Shown here: positions 23,881 to 32,430 of the stretch, in pieces
Layout of the letters: each line of letters opens with the position of its first letter
Position numbering within the stretch: the stretch's first letter is position 1
Assembly: GCA_934434925.1 (NCBI GenBank)
Contig: CAKSAC010000009.1
Coordinates: forward strand, 8,225 to 72,224
DNA: 64,000 bases
Reading direction: 5' to 3'
Origin: an uncultured Eubacteriales bacterium
Lineage (GTDB): Bacteria > Bacillota > Clostridia > Oscillospirales > CAG-272
Translations under genes and position numbers: made by a program
The notes under the pieces: model-generated
Seen by the model: the letters and a program-made list of their open reading frames with translations, nothing else
Databases searched by the model: none
Told to the model about the DNA's origin: nothing

Positions 23881-25461
23881 ATGGAACTTCGTTTGCGGGA
23901 CCTGACCACTGAACAAAAAATCGGTATGCTTCTCACCGGCACCTTTTCGCACGGGCAGGAAGATATTGATTATACCATCGGACTCATCCGTGAGCATAAA
24001 CTCGGCTCGGCCTGGGTCAATCCCTTTGATGCGCGCCGTGATGAACTGATCCGCCGTATCCGGGAGGCGGCAGATTACCCTATCCTCATTTGCTGTGATG
24101 CCGAAAACGGACACGGGGATTATAAGATTCCGCAGGCTATCTCGCTTGCCCGCACCGGCAGCGACCCTGCCCTTGCCTATTCTTTCGGCAAGGTAACGGC
24201 TGTTCAGCTCCATGCCCTCGGGTACAATGTTATCACCAATCCCGTTTTGGACATGACCGGCAACCATAACTGCCCCTGCGGTGCAAATACGCGTGTTTTC
24301 GGCAATGATAAGGATAAAGTGGCAAATCTCGGGATCGCCATCGGGCGCGGAATGCATGACAGCGGCGTGCTTGTCATGGCCAAGCATTATCCCGGCGTCG
24401 GAGACATCGGCGTGGATACGCATATGCAGGAAGGGCGGATTGAGGAAACCGCAGAGGAACTGTTGCGTTACCGTCTCTACCCTTACCTCAAAATGATGGA
24501 AGCCGGTGTGCTGGACGCTGCCATGACGGCGCACCTGCTGGTACCGAAGATCGACCCCGATTACCCGGCTTCTCTTTCCCGGAAGGTTCTCAGCCTGCTC
24601 CGCGAACACGGCTTTGACGGTTTCTATATGACCGACGCACTCTCGATGATGGGCGTTGTGTTGAAGTACGGGCGATATGCCTGTAACGGCCTGGCCGCCG
24701 CCGCGGGGAACGAATGCGTTCTCTCCTGGGGAATCAGTAACAAGGAAGCCTACGAGGCCCTTCTGGATGCTTACCGGCGCGGCGTTTTCTCGGACGAACT
24801 GCTTGACGCTTCCGTCACCCGGCTCCTTGCGGCACAGCACAAAGCCGCCGTTCTTCATGATGAACGCACCTGTACCGAAATCACCGAGGAAGATAAAGAG
24901 AACTTCCGCCGTATCAACGAGGACTGCATCTGCCGGATTGTCAACCGGGGCGTTTCTCCCGCCGTGGATAAGAACGGCCGCCATCTCTTTGTGGTGCTGA
25001 CCGACAATGACTATGACCCGATCGCGCAGGAGGACGCGCCGATCAGCGAATTTGACTGGTACCTGCCGCAACGGATTAAGGAAAAGATTCTTGCAACGTA
25101 TCCGAACTCCGAAGTCTACCTGCTCCGTTACTTTCCTTCGGCATCGGACAGCTCCATTCTCTTCAATAAGCAAATTGCGTTTGACGATGTCATCTATGTT
25201 ACTTACTGGAGAACCAGCGCGTATCTCGGCCGCGAATGTCTTTCCAGCCGGGTGATCGGTGTGATGGAAGCCTTACAGACCACAAACCGGATTGCGGCGG
25301 TTCTCCACTTCGGCAATCCCTACCTGATGGAAGAAATCCCGCATGTTGACCGGCTTCTCCTCGGTTGCTGTTCCGCACAGTGCATCAACCACGCTTTTGA
25401 CGTCCTTTCCGGAGATGCCGAAGCGCGCGGCACGGAACATTATAAACTGCACCTGAAATAA
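23881..25461 (+). CDS. Glycoside hydrolase family 3, NagZ-like
   Basis: 526 residues; the ATG at 23881 follows AAGGAG. It is a GH3 TIM-barrel with the catalytic nucleophile Asp in FYMTDALSMMG and the NagZ-clade K-H-x-PG-x-GD...D-x-H segment (AKHYPGVGDIGVDTHM), whose His assists catalysis in N-acetyl-glucosaminidases. A second alpha/beta domain follows (LFVVLTDNDYDP). There is no signal peptide, so it is probably cytoplasmic. Likely function: hydrolysis of beta-linked N-acetylhexosamine from peptidoglycan or host glycans. A phosphorylase activity is known in some relatives and cannot be excluded. Confidence 0.9.
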   Translation: MELRLRDLTTEQKIGMLLTGTFSHGQEDIDYTIGLIREHKLGSAWVNPFDARRDELIRRIREAADYPILICCDAENGHGDYKIPQAISLARTGSDPALAYSFGKVTAVQLHALGYNVITNPVLDMTGNHNCPCGANTRVFGNDKDKVANLGIAIGRGMHDSGVLVMAKHYPGVGDIGVDTHMQEGRIEETAEELLRYRLYPYLKMMEAGVLDAAMTAHLLVPKIDPDYPASLSRKVLSLLREHGFDGFYMTDALSMMGVVLKYGRYACNGLAAAAGNECVLSWGISNKEAYEALLDAYRRGVFSDELLDASVTRLLAAQHKAAVLHDERTCTEITEEDKENFRRINEDCICRIVNRGVSPAVDKNGRHLFVVLTDNDYDPIAQEDAPISEFDWYLPQRIKEKILATYPNSEVYLLRYFPSASDSSILFNKQIAFDDVIYVTYWRTSAYLGRECLSSRVIGVMEALQTTNRIAAVLHFGNPYLMEEIPHVDRLLLGCCSAQCINHAFDVLSGDAEARGTEHYKLHLK

Positions 25462-25541
25462 GCCGGAAAACCCGACGCAGGCCGGAGAACCCGACGCGGG
25501 CCGAAAAATCCGACGCGAGTCGAAAAACCCGACATAAACCC
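25462..25541 (+). repeat. Degenerate tandem repeat immediately after the GH3 stop codon
   Basis: Four to five approximately 17-18-bp units of the type GCCGGAAAACCCGACGC start at the first base after the TAA. They do not encode anything in a consistent frame. Confidence 0.82.
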
Positions 25542-25598
25542 CGGGAACGTTCGCGCAATTCTCTTTGCGATGTAAATATTTCTTTACTTTACAGATTC

Positions 25599-25630
25599 AA
25601 AAAAGCGGCATCTGATGCCGCTTTTTTATG
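25599..25630. terminator. Bidirectional terminator between the GH3 gene and serS
   Basis: Stem AAAAAGCGGCA/TGCCGCTTTTT with flanking A and T runs. Confidence 0.9.
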
Positions 25631-25659
25631 GTGTTTTTCTTTTATCGGTTCGATATATT

Positions 25660-26946
25660 TTATTTTTTGGGAACGATTTTTTCTTTCCCGCCCATATAGG
25701 GGCGCAGGGCGACAGGGATCGACACCGTGCCGTCCTTTTGCAGGTTGTTCTCCAAGAACGCAATCAACATCCGGGGCGGAGCCACAACGGTATTGTTCAG
25801 TGTATGCGCGAGGTATTTTCCTTCCTTGCCGTTCACGCGGATGCGCAGGCGACGGGCTTGTGCGTCACCGAGATTGGAACAACTGCCCACCTCGAAATAC
25901 TTTTTCTGCCGCGGAGACCAGGCTTCTACATCAAGCGACTTGACCTTTAAGTCGGCCAAATCCCCGGAACAGCATTCCAACGTACGTACGGGAACGTCAA
26001 GCGAACGGAAAAGATCAACCGTATTCTGCCAGAGTTTGTCAAACCACATTTTGCTGTCTTCGGGTTTACAGACCACGATCATTTCCTGTTTTTCAAACTG
26101 GTGGATGCGGTAAACGCCGCGCTCTTCCAGCCCGTGCGCGCCCTTCTCCTTGCGGAAGCAGGGGGAATAACTGGTCAACGTATAGGGAAGTTTTTCTTCC
26201 GGGATAATCTGATCGATGAATTTCCCGATCATGGAATGTTCGCTGGTACCGATCAGGTAGAGGTCTTCCCCTTCGATCTTGTACATCATGGCGCTCATTT
26301 CGGCAAAACTCATGACCCCCGTCACCACATCGCTGCGGATCATGAAGGGGGGTACGCAATAGGTGAAACCACGGTCAATCATAAAATCGCGGGCATAAGA
26401 GAGAACGGCGGAATGCAGGCGTGCAATATCCCCCATGAGATAATAAAATCCGTTTCCGGCCACGCGGTGCGCGCTGTCCAGGTCAATCCCCTCGAAAGTC
26501 TCCATAATATCGGTGTGATAGGGAATCGGGAAATCGGGTACGACCGGTTCTCCGTACCGCCGGACCTCCCGGTTTTCACGATCGTCACGCCCGATCGGAA
26601 CGCTGGGATCGATTATGTTCGGCAGGGTCAGCATGATCTTCCGGATGGCCGCGTCAAGTTCTGTCTCGCGGGCTTCGTCGGCGGCCAGTTTTTCGGCTTC
26701 TTTTGTGACTTCGCGTTTGACTGCTTCCGCCTCCTCGCGCTTTCCCTGCCCCATCAACGCCCCGATGCTTTTTGAGAGTTTGTTGCGGTTGGCGCGCAGG
26801 GCATCCGCCTCCTGCTGACAGGCGCGCTTCTCTGCGTCAAGCGCGATGACTTCATCCACCAACGGGAGTTTTTCATCCTGGAACTTCTTCCGGATATTTT
26901 CCTTGACCGCTTCCGGATTTTCTCTGACGAACCGTAAATCCAACAT
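25660..26946 (-). CDS. serS: Seryl-tRNA synthetase
   Basis: 428 residues from the ATG at 26946 (site CGGAGGAT); the frame open upstream belongs to the T-box leader. It starts MLDLRFVRENPEAV and continues into the antiparallel coiled-coil arm that binds the long variable arm of tRNA-Ser. Class II motif 2 (SPCFRKEKGAHG) and motif 3 (GAPPRMLIAF-like) are present. Charges tRNA-Ser and tRNA-Sec. Controlled by the T-box leader upstream. Confidence 0.97.
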   Translation of the reverse strand: MLDLRFVRENPEAVKENIRKKFQDEKLPLVDEVIALDAEKRACQQEADALRANRNKLSKSIGALMGQGKREEAEAVKREVTKEAEKLAADEARETELDAAIRKIMLTLPNIIDPSVPIGRDDRENREVRRYGEPVVPDFPIPYHTDIMETFEGIDLDSAHRVAGNGFYYLMGDIARLHSAVLSYARDFMIDRGFTYCVPPFMIRSDVVTGVMSFAEMSAMMYKIEGEDLYLIGTSEHSMIGKFIDQIIPEEKLPYTLTSYSPCFRKEKGAHGLEERGVYRIHQFEKQEMIVVCKPEDSKMWFDKLWQNTVDLFRSLDVPVRTLECCSGDLADLKVKSLDVEAWSPRQKKYFEVGSCSNLGDAQARRLRIRVNGKEGKYLAHTLNNTVVAPPRMLIAFLENNLQKDGTVSIPVALRPYMGGKEKIVPKK

Positions 26947-26978
26947 TTTTTTATCCTCCGAAATATAAAATACGAAAC

Positions 26979-27230
26979 AAAAAAGGAGCCTCCATGGGAC
27001 GAAGAAGCTCCGCGTTGCCACCCAAATTGACGGGGATTTCCCGCCCACTCTCTGCGCTGTCAAGGGCGCTCCCTCCGACTTTCATCGGCGGCTCCGAAAA
27101 TGGATACACAAACGCGCCGCGCCGGCTCGCACCTCCCGCCGGTTCTCTGTGCCATTGCGTCCGTGATAGTTTTCCTCATGGCCGTTATATACCGAAAATG
27201 CAAAGAAACCTGCCGTTGTCGGCGTTTACC
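26979..27230 (-). promoter_or_regulatory. T-box leader of serS, serine specifier
   Basis: On the minus strand: the stem I distal module GAGAACCGGCGGGAGGTGCG then AGCCGG (about 27120-27150), a specifier-loop candidate UCC (Ser) in GTATCCATT near 27100, the T-box GGGTGGCAACGCGG (27010-27023), and a terminator GGAGCTTC.../GGAGGCTCC followed by TTTTTT (26979-27011). Uncharged tRNA-Ser binding would favour the antiterminator. The 5' limit is approximate. Confidence 0.88.
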
Positions 27231-27313
27231 GTTTCCCGCGTTTGCTCTGCCCGCGTGCCTTTTCTGTCGGAATCGTTGCCGGAAAGCTCCCGCAAGCAGG
27301 TTTTCTTGCTTAC

Positions 27314-27341
27314 ATTATATCATTTTTTTATAAATTTGCAA
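27314..27341 (-). promoter_or_regulatory. Promoter for the serS T-box leader
   Basis: TTGCAA (27336-27341), 16-bp spacer, TATAAT (27314-27319) on the minus strand. Confidence 0.75.
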
Positions 27342-27367
27342 GAGTTTTTTCGGTTTTTGCAAAAATT

Positions 27368-28084
27368 TCAGTTCTCCACCCGGCAGGAAAACATCAATTC
27401 GCCGTCCGCACGTTGCCCGTCTGCCGAAAAACCCTTCTCCGACCGGAGGCAAAAAAGCGTGAGCGGCGTGTCCGCCAGCACCTCCCGGTGATATTCGATC
27501 TCGAAACAACGTACCGCTTCTTCTCTCTGCGGGACATAGGCGTTCATGACATAGTCGGCATAACGGATATTGTTGACATGGCCGTTATCGTCCAAATCCG
27601 AAAAGCCCGGTATGACCGAAAAAGACTTCTCCGGCTCCGCAACGCGCGCAAGACGTGAAAATCCGTCCGGGAAATTGCGTTCCGCGATATGCTCCATCGG
27701 CGGATACAGATCGGCCACCGCGACAATGCGACGGCGTACCGTATGCAAAAGTACCCACTCGGAACTCCCCCGCACCAGCACTTTCCCTTCGGCGGACAAA
27801 ATGCGGTATTCGCGGATAAAGGTCAGCCGCCCGGGCCGTAGCGGCCAGGTCTCCACGCGGACGCGGGCAAACGGCGCGCTCTCCCCGCAGACCTCGTAAC
27901 GGATACGCGTCAGTACCCATATGAGATCACGTCCGAGCATGGCCGCGCGACCGACCCCGAGAAGCGTTGCGTGCTCTCCGGCCACATTCTGAAAAAGATC
28001 CAGGATCGAAGAAGGGCGCAGGCGGTCGTAACAATCAAAGTCCGAGGTGCGGAGACTGAATTCTTTCGTAAAGCGTTCGTTCAT
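27368..28084 (-). CDS. Acyl-ACP thioesterase (FatA/FatB-type double hot-dog)
   Basis: 238 residues, start 28084. It is a tandem hot-dog protein: the N-terminal half has FSLRTSDFDCYDRLRPSSILDLFQ, and the second half has the catalytic segment DLDDNGHVNNIRYADYV (Asp/Asn/His). Bacterial members of the plant FatA/B family release free fatty acids from acyl-ACP. It lies 24 bp after the MATE gene on the same strand, so they are probably co-transcribed. Chain-length specificity cannot be told. Confidence 0.92.
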   Translation of the reverse strand: MNERFTKEFSLRTSDFDCYDRLRPSSILDLFQNVAGEHATLLGVGRAAMLGRDLIWVLTRIRYEVCGESAPFARVRVETWPLRPGRLTFIREYRILSAEGKVLVRGSSEWVLLHTVRRRIVAVADLYPPMEHIAERNFPDGFSRLARVAEPEKSFSVIPGFSDLDDNGHVNNIRYADYVMNAYVPQREEAVRCFEIEYHREVLADTPLTLFCLRSEKGFSADGQRADGELMFSCRVEN

Positions 28085-28108
28085 GGTTTTTCCTTCTATA
28101 TGCGCCGG

Positions 28109-29440
28109 TCACATATACCGGTATTTTTTCCGCTTGCCGAGCAAAAAACCACTCGACAGCACAAAGGCGAAAACCTCCGCCACGGCTACCGCGCCGAAAA
28201 CGGCGTCCGCGCCGAAGAGAAGCGGCAGGAGCATGATTGCCGTTGACTGAAAGAGCAGTGTGCGCAAAAAAGAAATGATGGCCGAAACGCCGCCGTTGTT
28301 CAGCGCCGTGAAAAATCCCGATGCGAAAATATTGAATCCGGCCAGCAGGAAAAAGAGCGCAAACAGACGCATGGCACGCACGGTCAGCGCAAGCAGGCCT
28401 TCATCATATCCGACAAAGACGGCGGCCAGCGGTTCGGCCAGAATCCACGCCAGCACGGAAAGGACAATCCCGAGCCCCAACATCAGGCGGACGCTCTTGT
28501 GCAGAATGTTTTTCAGCTCTTCCGTATTCTCCGCTCCGTAATGATAGGACACAATCGGCGCTGTTCCGATCGTATATCCGATAAAGATAGCGATAAAGAT
28601 AAAGTTCACATACATGAGAACCCCGTAAGCGGCCACGCCGTCTTCGGCGAACAGACGGAGCAACTGGAAATTATACAGCATCCCGACGATCGAAGAGGAA
28701 ACGTTGCTCATCAGTTCCGAAGAGCCGTTCCCGCAGGCCGCTAAAATCGGGGCGGCGCGCAAGCGGGTAAAACCGAGGCGAAGCAGGCTGGAGTTTTGGC
28801 GGGAAAAATAGAAGAGAGGCAGAATGCCGCCAATACACTGGCCGATACCGGTCGCGACCGCCGCTCCGGCAAGCCCCCAGCCGAACCCGGCAATAAAAAC
28901 GGCATCCAGCACGATGTTGGTGCATCCGGCCGCCACCGTAAACGCCAGGCCGAGACGCGGCTTTTCCGCCGCCGTCAGGAAACTGTGAAAAACGCTCTGG
29001 AGCATGAAAGCCGGACTGAAAGCCACCCAGATACGGCCGTACAGCACACAGTCGTCCAGCATCTGCGGGGTCGCGCCGAGCAGGATAGAGACCGGGCGCA
29101 TGACGAGAAGGCCGAACACCGCCAGCACCACGCCGAAAAGGAGCGTGAAAAGAACCAGCATGGAAAAATACCGGTTGGCTGTCTCATGATTGCCTCTCCC
29201 CAGCTCCTTGGCGACAAGCGCCGCCCCGCCGGTACCGATCATGAACCCCATTCCGCCGAGGATCATCATGAAAGGCATCACGAGATTCAAAGCGGCAAAA
29301 GGAACCTTCCCGACGTGGTTGGAAACGAAAAAGCCGTCTACCACCCCGTAAATTGAGATGAAAACCATCATGATGATCGTCGGAGCAACAAAACGCAATA
29401 ATTTGGCATAGGTAAAATGGTCAGATAAACGAATTCTCAT
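28109..29440 (-). CDS. MATE-family efflux transporter
   Basis: 443 residues from the ATG at 29440 (site GAGGTATCT); the upstream GTG extension is rejected. About twelve membrane helices, with the MATE signature regions PTIIMMVFISIYGVVDGFFV and GTGGAALVAKELGRG. Probably a cation-coupled exporter of drugs or metabolites. Operon with the thioesterase downstream. Substrate unknown. Confidence 0.93.
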   Translation of the reverse strand: MRIRLSDHFTYAKLLRFVAPTIIMMVFISIYGVVDGFFVSNHVGKVPFAALNLVMPFMMILGGMGFMIGTGGAALVAKELGRGNHETANRYFSMLVLFTLLFGVVLAVFGLLVMRPVSILLGATPQMLDDCVLYGRIWVAFSPAFMLQSVFHSFLTAAEKPRLGLAFTVAAGCTNIVLDAVFIAGFGWGLAGAAVATGIGQCIGGILPLFYFSRQNSSLLRLGFTRLRAAPILAACGNGSSELMSNVSSSIVGMLYNFQLLRLFAEDGVAAYGVLMYVNFIFIAIFIGYTIGTAPIVSYHYGAENTEELKNILHKSVRLMLGLGIVLSVLAWILAEPLAAVFVGYDEGLLALTVRAMRLFALFFLLAGFNIFASGFFTALNNGGVSAIISFLRTLLFQSTAIMLLPLLFGADAVFGAVAVAEVFAFVLSSGFLLGKRKKYRYM

Positions 29441-29592
29441 AGATACCTCAACAGGCGAACTTTCATATGATACGCAGAAATCTCTCCCCGGCAACCTTCG
29501 CACCATCCGCCGGCGGCACCGAAAGAGTCAAAAAGAGTGGCCGGCGAGCGGAAAACCCGGAAGAAAGGGGCGCGGATTCCGGCGCGGCGCGG

Positions 29593-29660
29593 AGTGATAA
29601 AGAGGGCGAAGCGCAGAGTGATAAAGAGGGCGAAGTGCGGAGTGATAAAGAGGGTGCGGG
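29593..29660 (-). repeat. 24-bp tandem repeat just after the esterase stop codon
   Basis: AGTGATAAAGAGGGCGAA-type units at 29593, 29617 and 29641 with an exact 24-bp period. The block lies 8 bp beyond the stop (29668-29670) of the minus-strand hydrolase gene. Confidence 0.9.
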
Positions 29661-29667
29661 AAAAAAG

Positions 29668-30987
29668 TCAACGGCAGGGGATGTATCCCGTGCCGGATTG
29701 CAACTCCCCGTACCCGGGGAGCGTGAAAAGAATGTTGATATAATATCCGGCGGCTTCGTCCGGAATGCGGCCGCGCACTTCTCCCGTGGCGGCATCCGCA
29801 AAAACCGCGTCGTCACAGGTCTGCCAGACCTGGTCCAGGAAGGGATAGGCACCGAATCCGAATTTGTCATGCACGCTGTACGTCATCGGCTCGGTGATAT
29901 AAAAGACACGGGCGCGGACATTGGTGGCCTCTGCGGGAATTTCGGCATGGCATAAGACCTCTCTTCCCTGAGGCCAGTCGCGGAATGTGACAAAACCGGG
30001 CGCGCCCGGGCGGTTGATTGCGTAATCGGCAAAAGCCCTGCAAAGCGCCTGTTTGGAAAACGCGGAGGTATGACTGTGCGACCAGCTCCCGAGCATGGCC
30101 AGTGCGTTCCGCGGATTGGATGCGGTGTGCGCGGCCGATTTCGTATAGGAATCGACGCTGAAATTGTTATCGTCGTTATACGCCAGCCAAAAAATCGGCA
30201 TGCCGGCCCGGTCAAGACGATCCTCAGCCGCCCAGAGCGCGCGGACATACGGATCCGAAAAATCGGCAAAACCCGACAGTGCGCCGCATTCATATGCCGT
30301 ACCGTAAATCGGAATGGCAAAAGCGAACCGCGGATCGTATCCGATGGCCAGTGAGGTCGTCACTCCGCCCCACGAAATGCCGCAAATGCCGATCTTGTCG
30401 GCTTGCACACGTGCGTCGGCGCGCAAGAGGTTGCCGGCCAGAATCACCTGCCCGATACCATGATACGCCCAATGCGTTTCGATGGGAGCATATGCGGTGT
30501 AAAAAACGCGGTCGGGGGAAGAAATATACCCTTCCTCGGCAAACTCGGGAGTCAGCCCGTAGGTATACATTTCCCCGGAGCCTTCCCGATAGCCGGCATT
30601 CACCGTAACGGGGAAATATCCGGTCGTCTCCATGGCGACTGCGGCATAGCCGCAGTCATTCCAGAGTTTCACCCACGGCAAAAACGGATGCCCGCCTCCC
30701 CCATGCACCAGCAAAACAGCCGGAACCGGCGAATCGGCAGAGGCTCCGTCCGGAAAACCGACATATGCAAAAACCTTGGTCTTGTGGCCGAGGTACGGCA
30801 TTCCGTCATACGTCACGGCGCGGATATGGGCATATTCCGGCAGGGTCGGCCGATAGGCGGTCGTTTCGCGGGCAAAGACCGGCGTTTTCATCGCTGTTTC
30901 CATGGCCGCTTCGATTTCTTTCTTTTGTTTTGCGATGATGGAAGCGTCCGGACAAACGCCCGTTATCTTCTCTGCGTTCCGATCCAT
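29668..30987 (-). CDS. Acetylxylan-esterase/dienelactone-hydrolase-like alpha/beta hydrolase
   Basis: 439 residues; the ATG at 30987 follows GGAGGAGACC. Alpha/beta hydrolase: oxyanion region VLLVHGGGGHPF, nucleophile GISWGG, acid in AYNDDNNFS, and His in the SHSHTS region. No signal peptide, so cytoplasmic. It resembles bacterial acetyl-xylan esterases (AXE1/CocE-like), acting on acylated sugars or oligosaccharides. The exact substrate is unknown. Monocistronic; promoter at 31026-31054. Confidence 0.82.
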   Translation of the reverse strand: MDRNAEKITGVCPDASIIAKQKKEIEAAMETAMKTPVFARETTAYRPTLPEYAHIRAVTYDGMPYLGHKTKVFAYVGFPDGASADSPVPAVLLVHGGGGHPFLPWVKLWNDCGYAAVAMETTGYFPVTVNAGYREGSGEMYTYGLTPEFAEEGYISSPDRVFYTAYAPIETHWAYHGIGQVILAGNLLRADARVQADKIGICGISWGGVTTSLAIGYDPRFAFAIPIYGTAYECGALSGFADFSDPYVRALWAAEDRLDRAGMPIFWLAYNDDNNFSVDSYTKSAAHTASNPRNALAMLGSWSHSHTSAFSKQALCRAFADYAINRPGAPGFVTFRDWPQGREVLCHAEIPAEATNVRARVFYITEPMTYSVHDKFGFGAYPFLDQVWQTCDDAVFADAATGEVRGRIPDEAAGYYINILFTLPGYGELQSGTGYIPCR

Positions 30988-31025
30988 ACGGTCTCCTCCG
31001 TTTCATCATTCCGGCAATCGGTTCC

Positions 31026-31054
31026 AGTGTAACATATTCAAACGAAAAAAGCAA
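31026..31054 (-). promoter_or_regulatory. Promoter for the esterase-like gene
   Basis: TTGCTT (31049-31054), 17-bp spacer, TACACT (31026-31031) on the minus strand. Confidence 0.55.
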
Positions 31055-31060
31055 GTGAAA

Positions 31061-31095
31061 AAAAAGAAAAACCGCCGAATGTTTTCCGACGGTTT
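31061..31095 (-). terminator. Terminator of the DUF4430/ECF operon
   Basis: 10-bp stem (about 31068-31077 with 31084-31094, G-U pairs allowed), followed on the minus strand by TTTTCTTTTTTTTTC. Confidence 0.85.
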
Positions 31096-31112
31096 GTAAA
31101 GGAAACTTTACG

Positions 31113-31640
31113 TCAGCACCGGTTTTCCAGCTTGCGTAGTAAAAGAGTAAACGGAAGTACCAACGTGCCGAAGACGGTATTGGATACCGCATGGATCAGA
31201 TCAAAGGTCAGCCCTGCGGCAATCCAGGCAAGCATTGCCTGCCAGTCCAATCCGAAAAGCAGTGCCTGCGCCGGGGCATAGAGCGCTCCGAAGAGAAGCC
31301 CGTGCAGGCCGCAAAGAATCGGATAGACCACCGCGCACGCTCCTTGCGGCAAACGGCGCGGCAGTGCAAGAAATGCGAAGAAGAGCGGGAGAAAAATATA
31401 AAGATAGGGCAACCACCAGAGTGAAAAGCCGTGGAACAGCCCGTCCAGAAAGACATAAATATAAATCGGAATCAGCGCCCGCCAGCGGTACACCACCGTC
31501 AGCGTTCCGATAAAAAGGGCGAGCAAGTGGATATTCGGCAAAATCTCCATGAGATACTTCGTACCGAACATCAGCGCGCCAAACATTGCAAACACGGCCG
31601 TATCCCGCACACGGCGGCGGGTCTTTTCATAGGATCCCAT
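31113..31640 (-). CDS. ECF transporter S component, probably for cobalamin or a precursor
   Basis: 175 residues, start 31640. Five to six membrane helices; short loops and an RRVRDTAVFAMFGALMF N-terminus are typical of ECF S components. It is the second gene of a unit led by a cobalamin riboswitch and a DUF4430 lipoprotein, 36 bp after it. S components of the CbrT kind transport vitamin B12, so cobalamin is the likely ligand; that comes from context, not from a residue signature. The energising EcfAA'T module is not in this window. Confidence 0.8.
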   Translation of the reverse strand: MGSYEKTRRRVRDTAVFAMFGALMFGTKYLMEILPNIHLLALFIGTLTVVYRWRALIPIYIYVFLDGLFHGFSLWWLPYLYIFLPLFFAFLALPRRLPQGACAVVYPILCGLHGLLFGALYAPAQALLFGLDWQAMLAWIAAGLTFDLIHAVSNTVFGTLVLPFTLLLRKLENRC

Positions 31641-31676
31641 GCATTCTCTCCGGCAAATACAGGAGCGAAAACGGCA

Positions 31677-32102
31677 TTATTTCTGCCGTTTGAACTCGTA
31701 AATGTCTCCGGCGGTCACGGGAACCGAGGAAACGCCGACCTGCGCCATTTCTCCGTTCACATAGAAGCCCCACCAATATCCGCCGTCAAGGTTGTAATCC
31801 GCACGGATACCGTTCACATACGTGACCATCAGGCCGTATTCGGAAGTTTTTCCGTTGGCAAGGTCGATGGCGGTCAGCGCGTCGGCTACGGTTTTTTCAT
31901 CGGTACGGAGCGTGACGGTAACGGTCTTTTCTTCTGCCGTTACTTTGACGGTGACAGTCGTTTCTCCCGTGCCAACGGTAACGTCGGTCTTGTACCGGGC
32001 ATTGTCCCAGACACTTTCTCCGCAGGCGGTAAAAGCAAAAAAGACGAATACGAGGAGAAGGAGAGTTGCGAGAATTCTGTTTTGAGTCTGTGTTTTTTTC
32101 AT
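31677..32102 (-). CDS. DUF4430 (transcobalamin-like) lipoprotein
   Basis: 141 residues from the ATG at 32102 (site GGAAAGGAATG). Lipobox FFAFTAC, Cys27. The mature part is a single DUF4430 domain ending YWWGFYVNGEMAQVG then AGDIYEFKRQK, related to the cobalamin-capping C-terminal domain of transcobalamin and intrinsic factor. It lies immediately under a cobalamin riboswitch. Inferred role: surface capture of cobalamin for the ECF S component encoded next. Confidence 0.88.
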   Translation of the reverse strand: MKKTQTQNRILATLLLLVFVFFAFTACGESVWDNARYKTDVTVGTGETTVTVKVTAEEKTVTVTLRTDEKTVADALTAIDLANGKTSEYGLMVTYVNGIRADYNLDGGYWWGFYVNGEMAQVGVSSVPVTAGDIYEFKRQK

Positions 32103-32199
32103 TTCATTCCTTTCCCGAAGAAAACATATCCCCCACGGGTACGGAACGCACAAAAAAAACGCGCGGCCGTCTCCCACTTGCCCGGAGACTGTTTCCCTT

Positions 32200-32322
32200 C
32201 ACGAGACGATAAGCATTCCGGCTGATGACCCGCTCCCGGTCAATCACGGCAATGGCTGTTGCCGCGGAACTTCCCCGCGTTTCCTTATCCCCGGCCCTGG
32301 CCGGTTGCACCGTCCTGCGGTG
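32200..32322 (-). promoter_or_regulatory. Cobalamin riboswitch
   Basis: Minus-strand elements in order: GGTGCAACCGG, GGATAAGGAAACGCGGGGAA, TTCCGCGGCAACAGCC, GCCGTGAT, a short GACC...GGTC hairpin and a B12-box-like AGCCGGAATGCTTATCGTC (about 32206-32226). The peripheral domain is short, as in compact variants. The downstream stretch to 32150 holds a GTCTCC/GGAGAC hairpin and a T8 run, giving a termination-type platform. The downstream genes fit cobalamin uptake. Confidence 0.78.
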
Positions 32323-32345
32323 CCGAATCGTGTCGTTGCTTCTAT

Positions 32346-32374
32346 ATTATATTGTCTTTTTCCCCCCTTGTCAA
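32346..32374 (-). promoter_or_regulatory. Perfect-consensus promoter for the cobalamin operon
   Basis: TTGACA (32369-32374), 17-bp spacer, TATAAT (32346-32351) on the minus strand. Confidence 0.88.
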
Positions 32375-32430
32375 GCAAAAACCGCATAGCCCGGTTTTTC
32401 CCCGCATAAAATGGAGCGGAGGTGATGTTT

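Noticed and set aside
29467..29955. Plus-strand ORF containing DKEGE repeats
   Set aside because: It is the 24-bp repeat read through and overlaps the hydrolase gene antisense; no start signals.
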